The notes under the pieces were generated by a model. The model saw only the letters and a list, made by a program, of their open reading frames with translations. It had not been told where the DNA came from and searched no databases. From contig JAQYWI010000024.1 of assembly GCA_030145015.1 (NCBI GenBank), forward strand, positions 1 to 42,965: 42,965 bases of DNA, read 5' to 3'. Source of the DNA: Desulfobacterales bacterium. Its GTDB lineage: Bacteria > Desulfobacterota > Desulfobacteria > Desulfobacterales > JAHEIW01. The position numbers and the translations under genes are program-made. How positions within the stretch are numbered: the first letter of the stretch is position 1; each line of letters opens with the position of its first letter. This document shows, piece by piece, positions 35,291 through 42,965 of this stretch.

Positions 35291-35659
35291 ATGCACGAAA
35301 TGGGTATTGCACTGCAGATTATCGAAATTGCCACTGGCTCACTGCCGGCGGATTTGGGCAATGCCCGGGTTGCGCAGATAAATCTGAAAATTGGCAAATT
35401 GGCCGCGATTGTGCCCGAAAGCCTCCGGTTCTGCTTCGATGTCGCCATCAAAGACACGCCGCTTGCGGGTGCCAAGCTGGCCGTCGAAGAGATGCCGGTG
35501 GTGGCAAGATGTAAAGACTGCAACGCGCAATGGACAATTGATGAGCCCGTTTTTATTTGCAAAACATGTGAAAGCGGCTCATTGGAAATTCTTTCCGGCC
35601 GTGAACTCGATATCGAATCTATAGAGGTTGTCGAAGAGGTCAAAAATGATTCCGGGTGA
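35291..35659 (+). CDS. hypA: Hydrogenase nickel incorporation protein HypA
   Basis: HypA delivers Ni to [NiFe]-hydrogenase large subunits together with HypB. The 122-residue protein begins with the invariant MHE (MHEMGIALQIIEI), whose His2 takes part in nickel binding, and has the four-Cys zinc motif CKDC...CKTC at about residues 75-97. The acidic C-terminus is common. TAGGAAAC precedes the ATG. The last 14 nt overlap hypB. No hydrogenase structural gene lies in the window. Confidence 0.96.
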   Translation: MHEMGIALQIIEIATGSLPADLGNARVAQINLKIGKLAAIVPESLRFCFDVAIKDTPLAGAKLAVEEMPVVARCKDCNAQWTIDEPVFICKTCESGSLEILSGRELDIESIEVVEEVKNDSG

Positions 35660-36440
35660 TGCATTTAAAAACAAACGCTATTATCACCATAAAGATTTTC
35701 ACAAACCCCGGCACTCACATTCAAAAAATTCTTCCGCCGATGTCAGCACCCAAAAAAGCGGGACCCGGGAGATAAAAGTCATCCGCCGCGTTTTGGATGT
35801 AAACGATAAGATGGCCGCAGAAAACCGCGAACGCTTTGCGGAAAAGGGCCTCTTTGTGCTCAATGTAATGAGTTCTCCGGGATCCGGGAAAACCACCACC
35901 CTGGAGAAAACCCTGGCTCAAATTATGCCGGAAATAAAAAGTGCGGTGATCGTCGGCGATATCTGCACCACCCACGATGCCGACCGGCTGGCGAAAACCG
36001 GAGCACCGGTCGTACAGATTAATACCGATGAATTTGGCGGTGATTGTCACCTGGTTGCCCACGTCATTGAAAAAGCCGCCGGCAGCCTGGATCTTGATGA
36101 TATCGACTTTTTGGTTATTGAAAACGTGGGAAATCTGGTATGCCCGGCCGAGTTCGATATTGGCGAGGATTCACGCGTGGTGGTATTAAGTGTGACCGAG
36201 GGAGAGGATAAGCCGGTAAAATACCCGCTGATGTTTCGGGAATGTGAGGTGGCGCTCTTAAATAAGATTGATTTGCTGCCCTATCTGGATTTCGACAAAG
36301 AAAAAGCTGTCTCTTACATCCATCAGGTTCATCCGCAGATGCCGGTTTTTGAAATTTCATCCAAAACCGAGGAAGGCTTCGCGCCCTGGATTGAGTGGCT
36401 CAAAAATAAAATTACATCAAAGAAAAAAATGATCCTGTAA
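35646..36440 (+). CDS. hypB: Hydrogenase nickel incorporation GTPase HypB
   Basis: HypB is the GTPase that drives nickel insertion into [NiFe]-hydrogenases. From ATG 35646 (GAAGAGG upstream, overlapping hypA) the product has 264 residues. Motifs are P-loop MSSPGSGKTT, VGDICTTHDADRL, GGDCHLVAHVI with the metal-binding Cys-His, ENVGNLVCPAEFD and LLNKIDLL. The N-terminus bears a short His-rich stretch (YYHHKDFHKPRHSHSK) rather than the CxxCGC motif of the E. coli protein, suggesting nickel storage or binding there. An in-frame TTG at 35628 adds six residues but lacks support. Confidence 0.95.
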   Translation: MIPGDAFKNKRYYHHKDFHKPRHSHSKNSSADVSTQKSGTREIKVIRRVLDVNDKMAAENRERFAEKGLFVLNVMSSPGSGKTTTLEKTLAQIMPEIKSAVIVGDICTTHDADRLAKTGAPVVQINTDEFGGDCHLVAHVIEKAAGSLDLDDIDFLVIENVGNLVCPAEFDIGEDSRVVVLSVTEGEDKPVKYPLMFRECEVALLNKIDLLPYLDFDKEKAVSYIHQVHPQMPVFEISSKTEEGFAPWIEWLKNKITSKKKMIL

Positions 36441-36524
36441 ATCCTGCCTGCTAATTTAAAATTACCGGTAATCTTAAAGATCAATACCCAATACCCAATA
36501 TCCAACCTCCAATACCCAGCGACG

Positions 36525-37697
36525 CTATCCTTCCACGGCCTGCTTCCAGAACGGCGACAGCTCCCTTAAGCGTTCAATGATGGGCGGCAATTTTTCCAGA
36601 ATCACATCCATTTCATCTTCAGTACTATAACGGCTGAGACTAAAGCGGATAGAACCGTGGGCTGCGGTAAAGGGTACTCCCATGGCACGTAAAACATGGG
36701 AGGGTTCCAGCGAGCCGCTGGTACAGGCGGAACCCGAAGATGCACAGATACCATATTCATTCATCATTAACAGGATCGCTTCGCCTTCAACGTATTCGAA
36801 GGCCACGCTGGTGGTATTCGGCAAGCGCTTGGCCGGATCGCCATTGATCAAAGCATTGGAAACCTTTTCCAGCAGGGTTTGCTCGAGTCTGTCCCGCAGC
36901 CGGCTGATGCGCTCATAACCATTTTCCGCAAGATGTGCAGCTGCCAACTCGGCGGCTTTGCCCAGGCCGACAATCGATGCTGTATTTTCAGTACCGCCGC
37001 GGCGGCCCTTTTCCTGGTGGCCGCCGATCATAAACGGTGAAAATTTGGTGCCTTTGCGGATATACAGCGCACCGATTCCCTTGGGCGAATGAAACTTGTG
37101 GCCGGAAAGCGAGAGCATATCCACGCCGGTCTCGCCGATGTTGATGGGGATTTTGCCCACGGCCTGAACGGCATCGGTATGAAATATGATCCCGCGACTT
37201 TTGATCTCCTGGGAGATTTCTTCGATTGGAAAAATTACCCCGGTTTCATTGTTGCCCCACATGAGGCTGACAATTGCCGTATCATCGCTCAGGCTATCAT
37301 ATAGATAGTCGATATCGAGTCTGCCGCTATGGTCAACCGGAACAAATGTGGCCCGGTATCCCTTTTTTGACAGGGATTCATAAAGATTTTTTATCGCCGG
37401 GTGCTCGACTCTGGAAGTTACAAGATGCTTTTTATCCGGATAGGATTCGATGGCTGCGCGTATGGCGGTACCGTCACTTTCCGTTCCGCAGCTGGTGAAA
37501 ACAATTTCCGCAGGCGCGGCGCCAATCAGATGTGCCACATTTTCTCTGGCGGCTTCAATTGCCCCGGCAACGTTTCCGCCGAAAGAATGCATGCTGGATG
37601 GATTGCCGTAATTGGTGCTGAAATAGGGCATCATGGCATCCAGCACCTCCGGCGCGACCATGGTCGTGGCATTGTTATCTACATAAATCACTTCCAT
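36525..37697 (-). CDS. nifS: NifS/IscS-type cysteine desulfurase
   Basis: The pyridoxal-phosphate enzyme takes sulfur from cysteine for Fe-S cluster assembly. The 390-residue protein has the N-terminal YVDNNATTMVAPEVLDAM, the PLP lysine in SLSGHKFHSPKG (about residue 200), and the catalytic Cys loop CASSGSACTSGSLEPSHVL (about 325), all typical of group I desulfurases. The ATG at 37697 overlaps the nifU stop as TGATG, which implies translational coupling; GTG at 37700 is a possible alternative. GGAGG lies a few bases upstream. Whether it serves nitrogenase or general Fe-S assembly cannot be decided here. Confidence 0.95.
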   Translation of the reverse strand: MEVIYVDNNATTMVAPEVLDAMMPYFSTNYGNPSSMHSFGGNVAGAIEAARENVAHLIGAAPAEIVFTSCGTESDGTAIRAAIESYPDKKHLVTSRVEHPAIKNLYESLSKKGYRATFVPVDHSGRLDIDYLYDSLSDDTAIVSLMWGNNETGVIFPIEEISQEIKSRGIIFHTDAVQAVGKIPINIGETGVDMLSLSGHKFHSPKGIGALYIRKGTKFSPFMIGGHQEKGRRGGTENTASIVGLGKAAELAAAHLAENGYERISRLRDRLEQTLLEKVSNALINGDPAKRLPNTTSVAFEYVEGEAILLMMNEYGICASSGSACTSGSLEPSHVLRAMGVPFTAAHGSIRFSLSRYSTEDEMDVILEKLPPIIERLRELSPFWKQAVEG

Positions 37698-38524
37698 CAC
37701 TGTACCTCCTCGACGACGAGTTCTGGTGATACCAGTTCGCGCAAGCGGGATTCAACATAATGTTTAAGCGTAACCGGTGATTTGGCGCATGCTGCACAGG
37801 AGCCGCCCAAACGCACCAGGACCCGATTGCCGTCGACGTCGATTAATTCAAGTCGGCCGGCATCCTTTTTCAGGGTCGGATTGATCTCACGCTCGATACT
37901 TTCTTCAATCAATTTAATTTTTTGCAAATTGGTTAGGACCGGAACTTTTTTCTTAACCGGGCGCTCGTTGCCCAGGATTTCGTCGATGATTTCCTGGATG
38001 CGCTCATGACAGTTGCCGCAACCGCCGCCGGCTTTGACGTAGTCGGTAACATCATCAATGGTCGTTAATTGGTTTTCACGAACCACGCGTTCGATTTCAC
38101 GGTCGGTGACACCGAAACATTCGCACACGATTTCGCCGTCAATTTTTTTTTCGGGTTCATCGAGGTAACAGCCAATGGCTTTTTCCAGCGCATCACGGCC
38201 CATGACCGAGCAATGCATCTTTTCTTTCGGCAGGCCGCCCAGGAATTCAGCGATATCTTCGTTGGTGATTTTTTGCGCTTCCTCCAGGGTCATGCCTTTG
38301 ACCATTTCGGTCAGTGCCGATGAAGACGCGATGGCACTGGCACAGCCAAACGTCTGAAAGGTGGCGTCTTTAATCCTGCCGTTTTCATCGAGTTTGAAAT
38401 AAAACGTCAGTGCATCACCGCAGGCGATGGATCCGACTTCTCCGACTCCATCAGCATCTTCCAATACACCCACATTGCGAGGATTGAGAAAATGATCTTT
38501 TACTTTATCGGTATACTCCCACAT
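37697..38524 (-). CDS. nifU: Modular NifU Fe-S scaffold (IscU-like, [2Fe-2S] BFD-like and NFU domains)
   Basis: The 275-residue protein has all three NifU modules in order. An IscU-like domain (about residues 1-125) starts YTDKVKDHFLNPRNVG and keeps its three Cys in ACGD, FGCASAIASS and HCSVMG. A central BFD-like [2Fe-2S] domain (about 135-185) holds CECFG and GGGCGNC. A C-terminal NFU domain (about 200-275) has GGSCAAC. It assembles clusters with sulfur from NifS, encoded next. ATG 38524 follows GGGAGG and begins the conserved MWEYTDKV; a longer frame to 38563 is not used. A Fur-box-like palindrome lies upstream. Confidence 0.95.
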   Translation of the reverse strand: MWEYTDKVKDHFLNPRNVGVLEDADGVGEVGSIACGDALTFYFKLDENGRIKDATFQTFGCASAIASSSALTEMVKGMTLEEAQKITNEDIAEFLGGLPKEKMHCSVMGRDALEKAIGCYLDEPEKKIDGEIVCECFGVTDREIERVVRENQLTTIDDVTDYVKAGGGCGNCHERIQEIIDEILGNERPVKKKVPVLTNLQKIKLIEESIEREINPTLKKDAGRLELIDVDGNRVLVRLGGSCAACAKSPVTLKHYVESRLRELVSPELVVEEVQ

Positions 38525-38585
38525 GTCACCCTCCCGTTTGCGTAAAATTAACCGGTTAAACACATCCGGTCCGAAAAATGTTCAC

Positions 38586-38604
38586 CACAATGATAATCAT
38601 CTTT
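38586..38604. promoter_or_regulatory. Fur-box-like palindrome upstream of nifU
   Basis: ATGATAATCAT at 38590-38600 is identical to the central 11 bases of the 19-bp E. coli Fur consensus, and 14 of the 19 positions of the full window match. It lies about 60-80 bases ahead of the nifU start and overlaps the candidate -10 element, where a repressor would act. Iron regulation of Fe-S assembly is plausible but the site could also belong to another regulator. Confidence 0.5.
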
Positions 38605-38622
38605 TTCTAAAAAAAAAGTCAA
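38593..38622 (-). promoter_or_regulatory. Candidate promoter for nifU-nifS
   Basis: On the - strand TTGACT (38622-38617) is followed after 18 bases, mostly a T-tract, by GATTAT (38598-38593). The -35 match is 5 of 6 and the -10 match 4 of 6. It overlaps the Fur-like palindrome. Confidence 0.45.
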
Positions 38623-38762
38623 CCGTTCAATTCAACAACTACATTCTTTGCGCCAGTATATATAAATCGGCATGGACATCTTCCTTTTGATTTTTTATAC
38701 TAAAACGACCTTTCAATAAATCAAGAACCTTGAGCCTTGAGCCGAGTATTAGGAGGTGGACC

Positions 38763-39623
38763 ATGAAATCCTCAAAGCTAAGAAGAGCAGCCTTCGCGGG
38801 CAGTTGGTACCCTGCAGGTGCCGCTGAATGCGAAAAAGAAATCACCGGTTTTCTTGACGAGGGTAAAAAGATGGATCTTCCGGTCGGAAAACGGGTGGGC
38901 GGCATTGTTCCGCATGCCGGGTGGTTTTTTTCGGGAAGTATCGCCTGCAATGTAATCAGATGCTTGCAAACAGATGACCCGCCCGATGTGTTTATTGTCT
39001 TCGGGATGCACCTTCATCCGGATTCCGCCTGTATAATGATGGCTGAAGGCGCCTGGGAGACACCCTTCGGCGAAATTATCGTCGAAGCGCAGCTGGCCGC
39101 TGAATTGACAAAACGATTCCCGTTTACATTGGAAACACCCGATAACTTTTCCCAGGACAACACCATTGAGCTTCAGCTTCCCTTTATCAAATATTTTTTT
39201 AGCGATGTGAAGATTGTTGCGATGGGTGTGCCGCCTGCAAAAAGTTCGCTGGAAATCGGCCGGGCGGTTGTTGAAATTGCAAAAGGTCTGCAAATGCGGA
39301 TTAACGTGATCGGATCGACGGATCTGACGCATTATGGGCGTAATTATGGGTTCGTATCCGAAGGAACAGGCCTCCAGGCTGTGGATTGGGTTCGCAATCA
39401 AAACGATCGTCGCATTATCGACACGATGCTGGATATGGATACTGAAAAGGTGATCAGTGAAGCTTTGACCCGTCAGAATGCCTGCTGTGCCGGTGCCGCC
39501 GCTACGGCGATCGAAGCTGCAAAACATCTCGGAGCGAATCAGGCTGAATCAATTGCCTATGCGAGCAGCTATGATAAAAGCCCGGGGGATAGTTTTGTAG
39601 GTTACACGGGAATTGTTTTTTAG
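38763..39623 (+). CDS. AmmeMemoRadiSam system protein B (MEMO1 family)
   Basis: The 286-residue protein matches MEMO1/AmmeMemoRadiSam B: RRAAFAGSWYPAGAAE at the start, VPHAGWFFSGSIA with a metal-binding His (about residue 53), GMHLHPDS, STDLTHYGRNYGF and ACCAGAAATAIEAAKHLGA near the end. MEMO proteins resemble extradiol dioxygenases with an iron-binding pocket; bacterial members usually neighbour AMMECR1 and radical SAM genes, but neither is seen here. AGGAGGTGG lies directly upstream of the ATG at 38763, which decides this start over one 11 codons earlier. Function in bacteria is not settled. Confidence 0.93.
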   Translation: MKSSKLRRAAFAGSWYPAGAAECEKEITGFLDEGKKMDLPVGKRVGGIVPHAGWFFSGSIACNVIRCLQTDDPPDVFIVFGMHLHPDSACIMMAEGAWETPFGEIIVEAQLAAELTKRFPFTLETPDNFSQDNTIELQLPFIKYFFSDVKIVAMGVPPAKSSLEIGRAVVEIAKGLQMRINVIGSTDLTHYGRNYGFVSEGTGLQAVDWVRNQNDRRIIDTMLDMDTEKVISEALTRQNACCAGAAATAIEAAKHLGANQAESIAYASSYDKSPGDSFVGYTGIVF

Positions 39624-39690
39624 TTCAGACAAGGTTTTTTTAGATAGCGTCTGCACGGCCGCCGTTACACAGTGGCGAAGAGACTCGTTG

Positions 39691-39831
39691 GGAGTGCCTA
39701 AATTGATCTAAAGTTCGAAGTGCCTAAAGTTTTGGTGTCGCTGCGCTCCATCTTTTTTATAAAAATGATCGTTCGACCCTGAGGCTCTCGACGGGCAGAA
39801 TTCCTTAACTTTAGTCACTTTAGCTCACTTG
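39691..39831. repeat. GCCTAAA palindromic repeat family, copy 4
   Basis: The left arm AGTGCCTAAATTGATCTAAA is followed by AAGTGCCTAAAGTTTTGGTG. The core TCGCTGCGCTCCATC, then GATCGTTCGACCCTGAGGCT and CTCGACGGGCAGAATTCC, is close to copy 2 but without the 13-bp tandem expansion. The right arm is TAACTTTAGTCACTTTAGCT. Confidence 0.75.
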
Positions 39832-39834
39832 CTT

Positions 39835-39905
39835 TTGCGAGCATTTTGAAGCGGATCGCAACACAGCCCTCGGGCAAAAGATGAGGGTTTAAAAACCACT
39901 TTTAA
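39835..39905. mobile_element. Right-half remnant of the 144-bp element
   Basis: GCGAGCATTTTGAAGCGGAT, then CGCAACACAGCCCTCGGGCA and AAAGATGAGGGTTT, match the right half of the elements at 21147 and 24773 (TGAGCATTTT...CGG...TGCAACGC.GCC). It ends in AAAAACCACTTTT, resembling the copy 1 terminus. The left half is missing and copy 4 of the GCCTAAA family abuts it. Confidence 0.65.
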
Positions 39906-40303
39906 AAATAGTCGAGGTGGCAGCCCTAGACTCTTTTTTCTTTCTCCCATTATTGGTCACAATTTTGATCAAATCCGAAATCACCCCTATTTAGATCCGG
40001 CTCTGCTCTCCTCCTGTCGTTGCTGGCGCTTAATTCCATTGGCATGCTTGGAATACATACGGCACGACGCTGTTCACAAGCTGAAAGGAATGCATCACGA
40101 TTTCAGTGCACTTGACCGAAAAAAACATGATGCCGGTGATCTCGAATTGGACCCTCTGGATCAGGCAATGTCGGGAAATTCGAACCTATCGCTATCCGAG
40201 TCTGGATCGGCTGCCACCCCGAAATCGGATTGTCAGAATCTGCAAACTTTGGTAACACAATTTTTCAAATAATTCAATTTTTAGTTTAAAATAAGGGCCG
40301 AAA

Positions 40304-42034
40304 TTATTTTTTCTGCTGTTGGGCCTTTAATATCTTTGCCCAGGTATCCCGTAACGTCACGGTGCGGTTGAACAGCAAGGATCCTTCTGCAGAATCTTTG
40401 GCATCGACACAAAAATAACCCAGGCGCTCAAACTGGTAACGACTGCCCGGTTTGGCTTCAGACAGGCTGGGCTCTACCATGCAATTCGACAATATTTCTA
40501 ATGAATTCGGATTGATGTAGTCGGTAAAATCTTTGCCCTCTTCGACCTCATTGGGATTTTCTTTGACAAAAAAATGTTCATACAGGCGCACCTGCGCACT
40601 TAGCGCATGAGATGCAGAAACCCAATGCAGCGTACCTTTAACTTTACGTCCGTCAGGGGCATCACCCCCCCGGGTTTCGGGGTCATAAGTGCAATGCAGT
40701 TCGATGACGTCTCCCGTTTCAGGATCCTTGACCACATCGACACACGTAACAAAGTAAGCGTAGCGCAGTCTTACCTCGCGGCCCGGGCCCAGGCGGAAAA
40801 ACTTTCTGGGCGGGTCTTCCATAAAATCATCTTGCTCTATATAAAGTTCCCGTGAAAACGGCACCTTGCGGGTGCCCATGTTCGGATCTTCCGGATTGTT
40901 GACGGCATCTAATTCTTCGACTTCATTTTCCGGGTAATTGTCGATAATAACTTTCAGGGGTCGTAAAACCCCCATGACCCGGGGCGCAATTTTGTTCAAA
41001 TCTTCCCGGATACAATATTCCAGTAAAGCAATGTCCACCATGCTGTCGGCTTTGGCAACCCCGATTCGATCACAGAAATTGCGGACAGCTTTCGGTGTGT
41101 ACCCCCGCCGGCGCAACCCGGATATCGTCGGCAGACGCGGGTCATCCCAGCTTTCCACATGACCTTCCTCGACTAATCGGATCAACTTACGCTTGCTGAG
41201 CACCGTGTGGCTGAGGTTGAGGCGGGCGAACTCAATTTGCTGTGGGTGGTATACATCCAGCTGGTCGAGGACCCAATCATAGAGCGCGCGATTTATTTCA
41301 AATTCCAGAGTACAAATCGAATGGGTGATACCTTCGATCGAATCCGAGAGACAGTGGGTGAAATCGTACATGGGATAGATCATCCACATGCCGGCGGTGC
41401 GATAATGGGGGACTTTCTTGATCCGATAGAGGGTGGGATCGCGCATCAGCATGTTGGGGGCTGCCATGTCGATTTTGGCCCGCAACACATGCGCGCCTTC
41501 TTCATATTCACCGGCCCGCATGCGTTCAAACAGATCCAGATTTTCTTCAATTGAACGCTCACGATAAGGACTGTTTTTACCGGGTTCGGTCAGGGTCCCT
41601 CGATATTCCCTGATTTCATCCGCACTTAAACTATCGACATAGGCTTTGCCCTTTTTTATAAGCTGAACGGCAAATTCAAACAGCTGCTCAAAATAATCGG
41701 AGGCATAATATTGGCGATGTCCCCAGTCAAATCCCAACCAGCGAACGTCCTGCCTGATGGATTCCACATATTCGACCTCTTCCTTGGCCGGGTCGGTATC
41801 ATCATAGCGCAGGTTGCAAAGCCCGCGGTATTCTTGGGCCAGCCCGAAATTTAAACAGATGGATTTCGCGTGCCCGATGTGCAGATACCCGTTGGGCTCC
41901 GGCGGAAAGCGCGTGTGCACGCGCCCGTCGTTTTTACCGGCTGCGATGTCGGCATCAACGATGTGTTTGATGAAATTCGGCGGCGGTGCAAATTCGCCGG
42001 CGGTTTCTGAGGTTTTGGTATCCGGTGGCTTCAT
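40304..42034 (-). CDS. glnS: Glutaminyl-tRNA synthetase
   Basis: The class Ic synthetase charges tRNA-Gln with glutamine. The 576-residue protein carries [21 protein letters not shown] (split here as the HIGH region, about residues 43-60), [12 protein letters not shown], the KMSKS equivalent VLSKRKL (about 280), and the two C-terminal anticodon-binding beta-barrels (about 340-560). Length is near E. coli GlnRS (554) with a short N-terminal extension. AAGGAATAA lies upstream of the ATG. A GlnRS means the organism need not rely on the GatCAB indirect route for Gln-tRNA, although many Desulfobacterota keep both. Confidence 0.96.
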   Translation of the reverse strand: MKPPDTKTSETAGEFAPPPNFIKHIVDADIAAGKNDGRVHTRFPPEPNGYLHIGHAKSICLNFGLAQEYRGLCNLRYDDTDPAKEEVEYVESIRQDVRWLGFDWGHRQYYASDYFEQLFEFAVQLIKKGKAYVDSLSADEIREYRGTLTEPGKNSPYRERSIEENLDLFERMRAGEYEEGAHVLRAKIDMAAPNMLMRDPTLYRIKKVPHYRTAGMWMIYPMYDFTHCLSDSIEGITHSICTLEFEINRALYDWVLDQLDVYHPQQIEFARLNLSHTVLSKRKLIRLVEEGHVESWDDPRLPTISGLRRRGYTPKAVRNFCDRIGVAKADSMVDIALLEYCIREDLNKIAPRVMGVLRPLKVIIDNYPENEVEELDAVNNPEDPNMGTRKVPFSRELYIEQDDFMEDPPRKFFRLGPGREVRLRYAYFVTCVDVVKDPETGDVIELHCTYDPETRGGDAPDGRKVKGTLHWVSASHALSAQVRLYEHFFVKENPNEVEEGKDFTDYINPNSLEILSNCMVEPSLSEAKPGSRYQFERLGYFCVDAKDSAEGSLLFNRTVTLRDTWAKILKAQQQKK

Positions 42035-42156
42035 ATTGTTTATTCCTTAAATGGGACTGAGATCTGTATACGGTAATAAATTAGAATGCATTATTTATAA
42101 AATCAACCTATTTGAGAAATATCAACAGGTTTGACTCAAAATAATCGCTTTGTACG

Positions 42157-42183
42157 AAGGGGACGTTGGTGAAATATTGACAT
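42157..42183. repeat. Inverted copy of the GGGGACGTTGGTG repeat
   Basis: AGGGGACGTTGGTGAAATAT, followed by TGACAT, is the reverse complement of the sequence repeated at 42512-42537 and 42558-42580. The pair brackets the decayed ORF between them, which suggests REP-like ends of a former or non-autonomous element. Confidence 0.75.
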
Positions 42184-42229
42184 ATGATTCTAATTTGCTC
42201 GATTCCCAGTAAATTCTGGTGATTTTCAG

Positions 42230-42482
42230 TCAAACAGTTCGGCTGCGATGTCTTTTGAAACAGGATTGTGCCGGCCGTGGCTGATCAATTTGTTCACCGC
42301 CGAAAAGGCCAGGTTCAATTTATGTGCAAGCTGGCCGCCAACCATTGCCAACTTTTGCACTGCCGAATAGCAAACTATTGATCGTGGCCGAGAGCCGCTT
42401 CTTTGATTACTTGTGCCTTTACTGATTTCTGCTTGATCTCAAAGTAGTAGACAGCCGCATCTATTCTGGCCTGGCTGGGCAT
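42230..42482 (-). pseudogene. Frame-disrupted small gene of unknown function
   Basis: From ATG 42482 one frame reads MPSQARIDAAVYYFEIKQKS and on to a stop at 42375. A different frame then continues with protein-like text, VQKLAMVGGQLAHKLNLAFS and SRGR-free HGRHNPVSKDIAAELFD, to a TGA at 42230-42232. Joining them by a frameshift near 42375-42385 would give about 83 residues. I do not recognise the family. It is bracketed by inverted GGGGACGTTGGTG repeats and may be a decayed passenger. Confidence 0.4.
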
Positions 42483-42500
42483 AATGAAAAGTAGGGTTAA

Positions 42501-42586
42501 ACTAAAGTCAAATGTCAATATTTCACCAACGTCCCCTCCTATTACTAAAGTCAAATTTCAATATTTCACCAACGTCCCCTTTTATT
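42501..42586. repeat. Two direct 43-bp repeats (GGGGACGTTGGTG family)
   Basis: Units at 42501-42543 and 42544-42586 begin ACTAAAGTCAAAT and contain CAATATTTCACCAACGTCCC. They differ at only a few positions. The second unit supplies the stop codon of the surface protein gene that ends at 42585. Confidence 0.85.
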
Positions 42587-42965
42587 ATGGCTTCTGGGGG
42601 AACTGGCGCCTGGCTTCTTGTCGTTGGTTTAACTCAGTCCTCAGTCCCCAGCACTCAGTCCTTTTCCTTGAGCCTTGCGCCTTGAGCCATACACCCAGCG
42701 CCGCAGCGACACCCAACAACACTAAGATAGCCAGATACGGCTGCGCTGCCGGCTGGCCCGCCGCGCCGATAAAACACGCTACCAGGCTGCTGCTGCCCGC
42801 TGAGGCCATTGCGGCGGGTTTAACCGACAGACTCTGCACGCTTTCGGTGCCGCCGCTGTCCACCGCGGTGACCACATAATAACCGCTGCCGCCCGATACA
42901 TTCGCAGCACCGATGCCCTCTGTACTGCCGGCGGTGTCCATAAACCGGGTTCCGGTAATCAGGGC
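42585..42965 (-). CDS. C-terminal end of a surface/secreted protein, cut by window edge
   Basis: The frame is open to the right edge (127 codons visible), so the real start lies outside. The visible part shows a fibronectin-III-like last strand (GSGYYVVTAVDSGGTESVQS) and a hydrophobic helix PYLAILVLLGVAAALGVWLK near the end, as in cell-surface proteins with a C-terminal membrane anchor. The final 30 residues (KAQGSRKRTECWGLRTELNQ and onward) look like translated low-complexity repeat, and the TAA stop sits in the adjoining 43-bp repeat, so the original C-terminus may have been altered. There is no clear PEP-CTERM motif. Confidence 0.65.
   Translation of the reverse strand, partial: ALITGTRFMDTAGSTEGIGAANVSGGSGYYVVTAVDSGGTESVQSLSVKPAAMASAGSSSLVACFIGAAGQPAAQPYLAILVLLGVAAALGVWLKAQGSRKRTECWGLRTELNQRQEARRQFPQKP

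Larger units (their letters stand above)
39624..40303. other. Repeat-rich intergenic gap between MEMO and glnS
   Basis: This 680-base gap contains GCCTAAA repeat copy 4, the right half of a 144-bp-type element, and unassigned sequence. One + strand open frame (40039-40272, 77 codons) encodes a hydrophilic product (HHDFSALDRKKHDAGDLELD) without recognisable domains. It lacks a ribosome binding site and is not called. Confidence 0.5.
42035..42584. other. Repeat-bounded gap with a decayed ORF
   Basis: This 550-base region contains the glnS leader, an inverted copy of a GGGGACGTTGGTG sequence at 42157-42183, a frame-broken ORF on the - strand, and two direct 43-bp repeats at 42501-42586. Confidence 0.6.

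Noticed and set aside
36525..38524. Nitrogen-fixation island
   Set aside because: nifU and nifS alone also serve general Fe-S assembly in many anaerobes; no nifHDK, nifB or nifA is visible.
40039..40272. 77-codon open frame in the MEMO-glnS gap
   Set aside because: Hydrophilic, no recognisable domain, no ribosome binding site, and surrounded by repeat remnants; could be a gene but cannot be supported.

Overview
The window reads as chromosomal DNA of a Desulfobacterota (former Deltaproteobacteria) organism, most likely a sulfate reducer or syntroph of the Desulfobacterales type. This is inferred from gene content: a complete methylmalonyl-CoA block with a transcarboxylase-type carboxylase, sucCD, hypAB, nifU/nifS, a bacterial GlnRS and many short palindromic intergenic repeats. 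No rRNA, tRNA, CRISPR array, intact transposase or phage gene was seen.

Layout. (1) 1-2758: end of a polysaccharide or cell-envelope locus (3' end of an unidentified gene, polysaccharide deacetylase, MurG-like glycosyltransferase, O-methyltransferase). (2) 3218-16549: the least conventional region, all on the + strand. It holds a minimal FtsX-type permease, a LolD/MacB-type ATPase, a 1678-codon ORF fusing a degenerate M28-peptidase-like ectodomain to a second FtsX permease, two large OPT-like/DUF6785-type membrane proteins, a secreted protein, a protein with an internal duplication, and a PqqD-like protein. I regard it as the best candidate for an undescribed envelope transport or processing system. 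(3) 20514-16584, - strand: an ABC exporter whose nucleotide-binding domain carries an insertion of about 250 residues, then a cyclic-nucleotide-binding-fold protein, an RsbW-like kinase and a STAS antagonist, which together form a putative regulated exporter module.

(4) 20846-24023: DUF2065 protein, queA, tgt (queuosine tRNA modification) and a stand-alone NFU scaffold. (5) 24216-35013: methylmalonyl-CoA epimerase, mutase, MeaB, carboxyltransferase (12S-like), a small 77-aa protein, a 5S+biotinyl carboxyltransferase, and succinyl-CoA synthetase beta and alpha. These genes interconvert propionyl-CoA and succinate with ATP/GTP formation. (6) 35291-36440: hypA and hypB. (7) 38524-36525, - strand: nifU-nifS iron-sulfur assembly genes, with a Fur-box-like palindrome in their promoter region. 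(8) 38763-39623: a MEMO1-family protein. (9) 42034-40304, - strand: glnS. (10) 42035-42965: REP-like repeats, a decayed ORF and the 3' end of a surface protein.

The intergenic spaces carry several repeat families: a 144-bp terminal-inverted-repeat element with apparent target duplications and compensatory stem changes (21147-21290, 24773-24916, half copy near 39835), a GCCTAAA palindromic family (four copies), AACCAAT-type and TTCGAAATCCGAA-type low-complexity repeats, and a dRS3-like element at 4941-5082. Several of these extend open frames upstream of the real starts, so starts were corrected for queA, the epimerase, the 77-aa protein, the carboxyltransferase, hypB, nifU, nifS and the MEMO protein.
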